The notes beneath the pieces were generated by a model. It saw only the letters and a list, made by a program, of their open reading frames with translations, had not been told where the DNA came from and searched no databases. Source: an uncultured Emticicia sp. (lineage in GTDB: Bacteria > Bacteroidota > Bacteroidia > Cytophagales > Spirosomataceae). Taken from it: 10,154 bases of DNA. Position numbers and translations under genes: made by a program. Below are positions 1-5,271 of this stretch, one piece after another. How positions within the stretch are numbered: position 1 is the stretch's first letter; each line of letters begins with the position of its first letter. Location: NCBI RefSeq assembly GCF_937903345.1, contig NZ_CALCZQ010000014.1, positions 1 through 10,154 on the forward strand. Direction: 5' to 3'.

Positions 1-1
1 G

Positions 2-658
2 AATTTAAGTAAATCTTTTACAATAAACCGTGCGGCCAAATTAGCACACCTCAAACTACAACTTATTTTTAAAAAAGATATTATTTCTAAACAATGGATA
101 TTAACATTTATTCGTGAATCAGAGAATATTGGAATATTGGAAAAAAATATTGATGATATTGAGGAGGTACAAACTGACCCCAATAGCAAAATATTATCAT
201 GGAGAAGACCAAATAAAGCTATTGATTTTTTCTCATTAGATAAAATCAATCTTGATTCAACTCAAAGTATCTCGTTCTTACCAGTTTTAATTTATACAAA
301 TAAAATAAAAGAAGAATATCAAAGAAAAAACTATTCTTTCTTTAAAAATACTTTTTCTGAGTCAGAGATAGATTATTTATTATGTTTATATCAAAGAACT
401 CCAGACTCTATAGAGTTTTTTAACAATTTAGGCTACTATTTAGAAGAGCTCAATTTGAATAAAGAAGCTATTTATCTTTTAAATATTGTTATTGGTTTTG
501 ACAAATTCAGAACAGTTGCCTACCTAAATTTGGGTGATGCGTATTGGGCTGCGAATGATTTTGTAAAAGCTAAGGAAATGTATAAAATATATCAAACACA
601 AATGAAAAATAATAGAAGCCAAGACCGTATTCCTGATAGGGTTTTGAAAAGATTATGA
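2..658 (+). CDS. TPR-containing protein, 5' end outside the window
   Basis: The frame is open from base 2 to the TGA at 656-658, giving 218 visible residues, so the true start lies upstream. A TTG at 137 is a possible start only by codon; the open frame before it argues for a longer protein. The C-terminal part carries about two tetratricopeptide-like helical hairpins (around 412-600): one around FFNNLGYYLEELNLNKEAI and one around AYLNLGDAYWAANDFVKAKE. It then ends in a basic tail, IPDRVLKRL. TPR units mediate protein-protein contacts. No signal peptide can be judged because the N-terminus is missing. Its stop overlaps the next start as ATGA, so the two are probably translationally coupled. 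The place before a GH19 hydrolase would fit an immunity protein of an earlier cassette or an adaptor, but the sequence does not decide this. The TPR call is fairly sure; the function is unknown. Confidence 0.75.
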   Translation, partial: NLSKSFTINRAAKLAHLKLQLIFKKDIISKQWILTFIRESENIGILEKNIDDIEEVQTDPNSKILSWRRPNKAIDFFSLDKINLDSTQSISFLPVLIYTNKIKEEYQRKNYSFFKNTFSESEIDYLLCLYQRTPDSIEFFNNLGYYLEELNLNKEAIYLLNIVIGFDKFRTVAYLNLGDAYWAANDFVKAKEMYKIYQTQMKNNRSQDRIPDRVLKRL

Positions 659-1806
659 AAGATACTCATTTACTCTTTAGTGATAATATTGTGAAGGTAA
701 ACCCAGTACCTTTACCACCAGCAATTGATATATCATTAAAAGATAAATCGGAAGATAATAATACCATCATTTATGGTTCAATAAAAACATCATCAAATTG
801 GATAAGTATTACTGATACAAAAACGGATGAATTTAACGCTTTGAAGCAATATCTGAATCCGCCTTCTTATACGGCAACTTTCCCAATTACTGGCGAGCAA
901 TTGAGGGAAATTTATTGTATAGATTCAGATGGAAATCCTTTGAAAAAATGTAAAAGTCCTTCTTTAGAAAAGTGTACTGAAATTGCTAATCTAATTAATA
1001 AATATAGTGACCAGTTTGAAATAACAGATGCGTTAAAAATGAGTCATTTTATTGGACAAATTGGTGCTGAAAGTAACGGCGGGCAGTTAGAAAACTCTTA
1101 TAGTGCAGCAGGTATGCTTATTAATAACTTAACAAGAACAGCTCAAAAAAACAGTAGTGGTGATTATGTATTAAAATATTGTGATTTGTTTGAAGGCTAT
1201 AATAAAACTTCTGATGGGTGTCCTTTTCCTAATTGTGATAAAAGTATCATTATTCCAAATTCAGAAATTGAAATTATTGAAAAAGTAGCATATGCTTCAA
1301 AAGATTATATGAAAAATAGAAGTGGTTTATCGGCTAAAAGTATGTACACAGATAACAATCCAAATAATACTGACTTTTTTGATTATGTCTATGCCTGTCG
1401 CAAATTTTTACAAAATTGTAATATTTCCTCCCACGATGGTTCAAGATTTAGGGGTAGAGGAGCCTTACAATTAACAGGCTACTCTAACTACAAAATCTTT
1501 CAAGACAATTTCAAAACCATTTTTGGAAATAATAGTAAAGACTTTGTATGTGGAAGCCCTTGTAATATAACCTATGATAAAGCTAATCAAACCACCTGTG
1601 ATAAGAACCTTGAATATATCACAACGCTTGAAGGAGGAATGCAAGCAGCTTTGGTATATTGGAATAAGAATAGCGTAAATGTTGACGCTACTGATGTATC
1701 AGACGCTATTATAAAAAAAGTAACAAAAGATGTCAATGGAAATCTAAATGGTATTGTTGCTCGAACAAAATATACTAAAAAAGCATACAAACTTTTAAAC
1801 AAATAA
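655..1806 (+). CDS. GH19-family (chitinase/lysozyme-like) hydrolase, first copy
   Basis: The product is 383 residues, probably cleaving beta-1,4 linkages in peptidoglycan or chitin; for a bacterial GH19 without a chitin-binding domain, peptidoglycan is more likely (inference). Residues 5-67 form a leader shared with the second GH19 gene (HLLFSDNIVKVNPVPLPP and on). The catalytic domain runs from about 78 to the end. HFIGQIGAESNGG (131-143) matches the GH19 HFxxQxxHES block, with Glu139 as the likely catalytic acid. FRGRGALQLTGYSNY (265-279) is the family signature, and VTKDVNGNLNGI (356-367) is the usual C-terminal VTRxINGGxNG block. The protein has 11 cysteines, many for a small hydrolase. 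No signal peptide is seen, so export would need another route. The ATG at 655 is the only likely start: an in-frame TAG lies at 637-639. It overlaps the TPR gene by 4 bases and is followed 4 bases later by a signal-peptide protein, so the three are likely co-transcribed. Confidence 0.85.
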   Translation: MKDTHLLFSDNIVKVNPVPLPPAIDISLKDKSEDNNTIIYGSIKTSSNWISITDTKTDEFNALKQYLNPPSYTATFPITGEQLREIYCIDSDGNPLKKCKSPSLEKCTEIANLINKYSDQFEITDALKMSHFIGQIGAESNGGQLENSYSAAGMLINNLTRTAQKNSSGDYVLKYCDLFEGYNKTSDGCPFPNCDKSIIIPNSEIEIIEKVAYASKDYMKNRSGLSAKSMYTDNNPNNTDFFDYVYACRKFLQNCNISSHDGSRFRGRGALQLTGYSNYKIFQDNFKTIFGNNSKDFVCGSPCNITYDKANQTTCDKNLEYITTLEGGMQAALVYWNKNSVNVDATDVSDAIIKKVTKDVNGNLNGIVARTKYTKKAYKLLNK

Positions 1807-1810
1807 CAAC

Positions 1811-2569
1811 ATGATTGAGAAAATCTTTTTTTTAGTTATATATCTTTTTTTTTACTCTAAAACATACGCACAACATGATGCAAGTGTAATCGAGACCCCA
1901 ACTGTTAAAAAACTACAAGGAATTTGGGGCTTCGGTGTAAACGCCATAAATGATGAAGAAAAAAAGAAATTTGATAAAAATTTTGAAATATACTGGATTA
2001 TAAAAGGTAACAAGTATCTAGATATTACATTATTTAAAAATGATAACGAAATTGGAGCATCTGTTTGGTATTTTGATTTGCTTGATTTGGAAAAAGACAC
2101 ACTAATTCCTAAGAATATTTCTCAATTCCGAAAGCAAGGAGATTATTTTTTAGAATTTGGTGAACACTGCATTGATAGTGTTGGTAGTATTTTATGTGGT
2201 GGTAGAGGTTGTGGAATAACTCTCAATGAATTTGGTTTAGATAAAATTGGTGACGACTACTTTTGTCGTTACTGGACTGGAATACCAGAATCGCATGCAA
2301 AAATAAAACAAATACCTAATAAAATACTTATTAAGCTAAAACAAGATTCAAAGGCATGGGATACTTATGTTAAATTTTTGCAATTAAAAGTCGTAAAGAT
2401 AAAAACTTCAAAATCAACAATTTATAATATACCTGACCTCTATACAAAAATGTATCTACTAAAAAATGATGAAGTAGAAATATTAGAAGAAAAAGACGAA
2501 TGGTTGAGAGTAAGATTTTATGGCAAAAAAATAATTGAAGGGTGGATAAAGAAAAGTGATGTAGAGTAG
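1811..2569 (+). CDS. Exported protein with C-terminal SH3-like domain, candidate immunity partner
   Basis: The product is 252 residues. Residues 1-20 are a classical signal peptide: a basic start, a run of Ile/Leu/Phe/Val, and cleavage likely after TYA before Gln21. The middle part (about 30-185) has a LQGIWGFG start and paired cysteines around FGEHCIDSVGSILCGGRGCG, and is not a family I can name. Residues about 192-252 read as a bacterial SH3 (SH3b) domain: KIKTSKSTIYNIP, then VEILEEKDEWLRVRF, and the closing GWIKKSDVE, where a W-x-K-V/I-R-like strand and GWI are typical. SH3b domains often bind cell-wall peptides. The gene starts 4 bases after the GH19 gene, so it is almost surely in its operon. 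A periplasmic partner beside a leaderless wall hydrolase fits an immunity protein, although that role is inferred from position and export only. It could also be an unrelated envelope protein. Confidence 0.7.
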   Translation: MIEKIFFLVIYLFFYSKTYAQHDASVIETPTVKKLQGIWGFGVNAINDEEKKKFDKNFEIYWIIKGNKYLDITLFKNDNEIGASVWYFDLLDLEKDTLIPKNISQFRKQGDYFLEFGEHCIDSVGSILCGGRGCGITLNEFGLDKIGDDYFCRYWTGIPESHAKIKQIPNKILIKLKQDSKAWDTYVKFLQLKVVKIKTSKSTIYNIPDLYTKMYLLKNDEVEILEEKDEWLRVRFYGKKIIEGWIKKSDVE

Positions 2570-2613
2570 AATTGAGATATACACAAAAGAAAGTTCTTTG
2601 ACATATTAATAGC
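2570..2613 (+). promoter_or_regulatory. boxA-like leader / possible promoter before the second GH19 gene
   Basis: The 44-base gap contains AAGTTCTTTGACATATT at 2591-2607. This closely resembles the GTTCTTTGACATATTGG element before Bacteroidota rRNA genes and the general boxA antitermination signal bound by NusB/S10. A second reading is a Bacteroidota promoter: TTG at 2572-2574 as the -33 element, and TTTG at 2597-2600 as part of a TAnnTTTG -7 element, 18 bases apart. However, the TA of the -7 box is not matched. Either reading makes the second cassette a separate transcriptional unit. Confidence 0.4.
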
Positions 2614-2667
2614 ATGAGCGAAGCCAATGCCAAACAGATGGTTGCTTTGGTAGAGCAATCTCCCTGA
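2614..2667 (+). other. Frameshifted 5' segment of the second GH19 gene (CCC TGA, +1)
   Basis: From the ATG at 2614 the frame reads MSEANAKQMVALVEQSP and stops at TGA 2665-2667. In the +1 frame the text goes straight on as DAIRAILARIRQGNIDKK into the GH19 reading frame, so the two pieces join smoothly as EQSPDAIRAI at CCC-TGA-T (2662-2668). This ATG sits just after the boxA-like element and is a more natural start than the TTG at 2684. The joined protein would be about 397 residues. The cause may be a natural +1 frameshift site (CCC can re-pair on CCT, and a UGA stop in the A site favours it), a one-base mutation, or a sequencing error. Confidence 0.5.
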
Positions 2668-2683
2668 TGCAATCAGAGCAATA

Positions 2684-3808
2684 TTGGCACGCATACGCCA
2701 AGGGAATATTGATAAAAAGGAGAGTGTAAATATTAGTGATATTATTCATAACTATGAAATATCGTTTGGCATGATAAAAAATACCGTAGGAAAAATGGAC
2801 TATTTTGGAAAATTAGTATTATCAGATGGTATTACGACAGTTTCGGATATACATTTGGTATTTAGCGATAATATTGTGAAAGTTAGACCTGTACCTTTAC
2901 CACCACCAATTGACATTTCATTGAAAGACAGAACTGAGATAGGCAATATACTTATTTATGGGTTACAACTATCTTCTGCCAATTATATCAGTATTGGCGA
3001 CCCAAAAGATACTGAGTTTAAGGATTTGAAAAAATATTTACTAGCAGATGGAGTGAATACTAACATTATTTCTGCTGATAAAATGCGTTTAATTTTCCCA
3101 ACTGCCAAACAATCTAATATTGACAAATATTTACCATATATAAATAAATATTTTGAACTTTTTGAAATAAATACATGTGACCGAATAAATCATTTTTTCT
3201 CTCAAGTTGAAGGGGAAGTTGTACAATTTCATTATAATATTGAAAATATTAAAGCACATGTTAAAAATAAGAATAAGATTATTAACTCTGTTTTTTGTAC
3301 TAATTCAACGAAGAACACATATAGAAAATATGCTTGTGAAAACCCCGAGGAGTTTGTTGGGAAACCACAAAAGTTTGCTAATTATGTATACGGAACAATG
3401 TTGGGTAATTCGGCTCCAATTTCTGGTGATGATGAAGAAGGCAAAGGAGATGGCTGGAGATATAGAGGTCGTGGTTCTCATCAATTGACTGGTTTGTCTA
3501 ATTATACAGAATTTAACGAAGCAATACCTAAATATCTAAAAGATAGAAGTGTTGATGTCGTTGATAACCCCGATTTAGTTGGTGAAGACCCTGAATTATA
3601 TATTTTATCTGCAATTTGGCATTGGGATTCTCATCATGGTAATACTGCCGCTGATAAAAAAAATTGTGACCCCTGCAAATGTTCAAAGATATGCCCAGAT
3701 GATAATTGTGTTGGAAATGTTACTAAAGTTGTTAATGGTGGGTGCAATGGAATTAATGTCAGAAATGATAGTTATATAAGAATTATTGATAAAAATAAAT
3801 GTAATTGA
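2684..3808 (+). CDS. GH19-family (chitinase/lysozyme-like) hydrolase, second copy
   Basis: The product is 374 residues from the TTG at 2684; ATG 2771 is another in-frame start, and the gene probably began at ATG 2614 in another frame. Residues 56-118 repeat the leader of the first copy (HLVFSDNIVKVRPVPLPP). The catalytic domain, about 128-374, is closer to typical bacterial GH19 than the first copy. It has ADKMRLIFPTA, then RINHFFSQVEGEV (167-179, Glu178 aligned with the catalytic acid), FANYVYGTMLGN, the GWRYRGRGSHQLTGLSNY signature (257-274), VDNPDLVGEDPE, and VTKVVNGGCNGI (346-357). Between the AD after HHGNT and the VTKVVNGG block there is an insert with five cysteines in 15 residues (C328, C331, C333, C337, C342) that I do not recall from ordinary members. 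No signal peptide is seen. The likely substrate is peptidoglycan. It is followed 7 bases later by a truncated exported-protein gene, mirroring the first cassette. Confidence 0.82.
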   Translation: MARIRQGNIDKKESVNISDIIHNYEISFGMIKNTVGKMDYFGKLVLSDGITTVSDIHLVFSDNIVKVRPVPLPPPIDISLKDRTEIGNILIYGLQLSSANYISIGDPKDTEFKDLKKYLLADGVNTNIISADKMRLIFPTAKQSNIDKYLPYINKYFELFEINTCDRINHFFSQVEGEVVQFHYNIENIKAHVKNKNKIINSVFCTNSTKNTYRKYACENPEEFVGKPQKFANYVYGTMLGNSAPISGDDEEGKGDGWRYRGRGSHQLTGLSNYTEFNEAIPKYLKDRSVDVVDNPDLVGEDPELYILSAIWHWDSHHGNTAADKKNCDPCKCSKICPDDNCVGNVTKVVNGGCNGINVRNDSYIRIIDKNKCN

Positions 3809-3815
3809 TATTATC

Positions 3816-4055
3816 ATGAAAACTCCTCTCTTAATTTTTTTTTTAACAATTAGCTCTGTGTTTTGGGCATTCCCTCAAACAATTAGCGATGATAAAGTTA
3901 CATACCAAAGTACTCTAAAAAGAATAAGTCTTAAACCTTACGAAGAAATTGTTGATACATTATCAAAAGACTTAGATGGAGATGGTATAGTGGATTATGT
4001 TTTCATTTCGTTCCATCAGGGTCTTCGGCACGAGACCCTGATGGCATTGGTCTAA
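3816..4055 (+). pseudogene. Truncated exported protein, cut by the RAYT element
   Basis: The start is the ATG at 3816, 7 bases after the GH19 stop. Residues 1-20 or so are a signal peptide (MKTPLLIFFLTISSVFWAFP, with QT following). After it comes a short domain ending KDLDGDGIVDYVFI, a D-x-D-x-D-G calcium-loop-like stretch seen in many Bacteroidota envelope proteins. Native sequence stops at about residue 64. The last 15 codons and the TAA lie inside the left inverted repeat of the transposase element, so the C-terminus (FHQGLRHETLMALV) is chimeric. No continuation is visible on the far side of the element. By position it was the partner of the second GH19 gene, as the SH3-like protein is of the first. 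The immunity role is inferred. If so, the cassette may have lost its protection. Confidence 0.65.
4009..4054 (+). repeat. Left inverted repeat with 12-bp hairpin
   Basis: CCATCAGGGTCT (4013-4024) pairs perfectly with AGACCCTGATGG (4033-4044) around an 8-base loop. The whole 46 bases match the reverse complement of 4664-4709 except in the loop and one stem pair. It supplies the stop codon that ends the truncated gene. Confidence 0.85.
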
Positions 4056-4093
4056 GCAAATAGGAAGAATCTAAGAACACCAAGAATAAAAAC

Positions 4094-4657
4094 ATGGCAG
4101 TAAAGGTAAGACAAAACCAACGAGCAACAATTTACTTTGTGACATTTACTTGCCATAAATGGCTACCGCTTTTTGAGGAAACCAAGTTGTATGACAATAT
4201 TTATAATTGGTTTAATCTTTTGATTGAAAAAGACATCAAAATTGTTGGATATGTACTCTTGCCAAATCATTTACATTGTATGCTTTATCTACCAAAAGAA
4301 GCACCAGAACTTTATAAAATCATCAGTAATGCTAAGCGTTTTATGGCTTATGAGATAGTGAAAAGATTAGAGCAGGCAGGTAAAACAGCATTATTAGCAA
4401 AACTGGAAGAAGGCGTGAAAGCAAAAGAAGGTAAAAAAGGGAAGTTGCACCAAGTTTTTAAAGAAAGTTATGATGCTAAAGAGTGTTTTAATCAAAATTT
4501 TATCATTCAAAAATTAGATTATATTCACAAAAATCCAGTTACTGGAAGATGGAATTTAGCGAGTGATTACTTAGATTATTTACATTCATCGGCAAGATTC
4601 TATGATTTGAATGAAGTGAATGAACTCGTAGTTTTAACCCATTTTCAAGATGTCTAA
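4094..4657 (+). CDS. REP-associated tyrosine transposase (Y1/HUH, IS200-like)
   Basis: The product is 187 residues, a single-strand DNA transposase that cuts next to hairpins and forms a 5'-phosphotyrosine link. The visible family marks are an early strand YFVTFTCHKWLPLF (14-27), the HUH pair in GYVLLPNHLHCML (52-64, His59 and His61) and the nucleophile region KLDYIHKNPV (140-149, Tyr143). The closing YLHSSARFY (162-170) corresponds to the usual YxxSSAxxY of this family. A lysine-rich stretch, 103-120, sits between the HUH and Tyr blocks. Length is normal for the family and the frame is intact, so it could be active. The ATG at 4094 lies 39 bases inside the left repeat, and the TAA lies 6 bases before the right repeat, so the gene fills the element. 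Confidence 0.9.
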   Translation: MAVKVRQNQRATIYFVTFTCHKWLPLFEETKLYDNIYNWFNLLIEKDIKIVGYVLLPNHLHCMLYLPKEAPELYKIISNAKRFMAYEIVKRLEQAGKTALLAKLEEGVKAKEGKKGKLHQVFKESYDAKECFNQNFIIQKLDYIHKNPVTGRWNLASDYLDYLHSSARFYDLNEVNELVVLTHFQDV

Positions 4658-4663
4658 GCTGGA

Positions 4664-4709
4664 TAGACCAATGCCATCAGTGTCCCTTGTATGAGACACT
4701 GATGGAACG
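4664..4709 (-). repeat. Right inverted repeat with 11-bp hairpin
   Basis: CCATCAGTGTC (4674-4684) pairs with GACACTGATGG (4695-4705) around a 10-base loop. Compared with the left copy, one G:C stem pair has become T:A on both arms, so pairing is kept while the bases differ. Confidence 0.85.
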
Positions 4710-5218
4710 GAAATATCGTTGCTTTGATAAAAGAAGGTTGTGGCATTCGGTCAATAGCAAGGCTTTTAAGCATTTCGGCAAGCATTGTTTTGGGGCGTAT
4801 TCGCAAAATTGCAGCGAAAATCGAGCAACCAGCCATTGTAAAAGGAAAAGAATTTGAAGTCGATGAACTCAGAACATATATCAAAAAGAAAGATAAACCT
4901 ATTTGGATTGTATTGGCACTGGAGCGAAGCAGCAAAAAGATAGTGACTTTTACTATCGGTAGCCGTACTAATAAAACCTTGAATACAGTCATTAAAACGA
5001 TAGAATTGGCTAAACCAAAGAAAATTTTCACCGATAAACTCAAAAATTATCGGTATCTAATAAACAACAAAATCCATAGTACTAAGCAATATGGCACAAA
5101 TTACGTCGAACGGGTCAATTTAGATTTGCGAACACATTTGAAAAGACTAAACCGAAAAACCATTTGTTTCAGCAAAAGTATCACCGTACTAACTGCTATT
5201 TTGAAAATATATTTTTGA
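4710..5218 (+). pseudogene. IS1-family transposase, 5' truncated
   Basis: The frame is open from just after an in-frame TGA at 4700-4702 inside the right repeat; recognisable protein starts at about 4709 with GNIVALIKEGCGIRSIARLL, the helix-turn-helix part. The DDE-type catalytic core is complete: Asp in FEVDELRTYI (4862), Asp in FTDKLKNY (5033) and Glu in YVERVNLDLR (5108). It ends with RTHLKRLNRKTICFSKS, very close to the InsB ending of IS1. The N-terminal zinc-ribbon part, some 40-60 residues in this family, is missing; the RAYT repeat sits at the break. The only start is a TTG at 4724, so any product (164 residues) would lack the DNA-binding finger. No convincing IS1 terminal repeat was found after 5218. 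It is probably an inactive remnant, though the catalytic core has no internal stop. Confidence 0.8.
5210..5217 (+). promoter_or_regulatory. Possible Bacteroidota -7 box (TATTTTTG) at the IS1 end
   Basis: TATTTTTG fits the TAnnTTTG consensus and lies 55 bases before the ATG at 5272, overlapping the last IS1 codons. No well-placed TTG is found as a -33 element, and the region is A+T rich, so a chance match is quite possible. Confidence 0.25.
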
Positions 5219-5271
5219 AATTGAGATACCAACTATTTAACAAACAAAACAACCGCAACGGCGGACCGTCC

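Larger units (their letters stand above)
4009..4709 (+). mobile_element. RAYT element bounded by hairpin inverted repeats
   Basis: About 701 bases, made of a 46-base left repeat, a Y1 transposase gene, and a 46-base right repeat in inverted orientation. Bases at both outer ends read CGTTCCATCAG going inward, and both inner ends read GATGGCATTGGTCTA. The arrangement of a single Y1 transposase between foldback ends is that of a REP-associated transposase unit. The left end lies inside a coding gene and the right end inside a former IS1-family gene. Exact ends are uncertain by a few bases, since ATTTCG/ATTTCCG lies just outside both repeats. Confidence 0.8.

Noticed and set aside
2370..2672. 100-codon minus-strand frame over the SH3-like gene end and boxA gap
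   Set aside because: Antisense to a gene with clear domains; the hydrophobic translation comes from A+T-rich DNA.
4013..4044. Intrinsic terminator of the second GH19 operon
   Set aside because: The hairpin is strong but no T-run follows (CATTGGTCTA), and it belongs to the transposon end.
4654..5043. 129-codon minus-strand frame
   Set aside because: Antisense to the IS1-family catalytic core, whose motifs are clear on the plus strand.
5164..5271. Upstream extension of the giant gene from TTG 5164
   Set aside because: It overlaps the conserved IS1 C-terminus in another frame and would bury the signal peptide that begins at ATG 5272.
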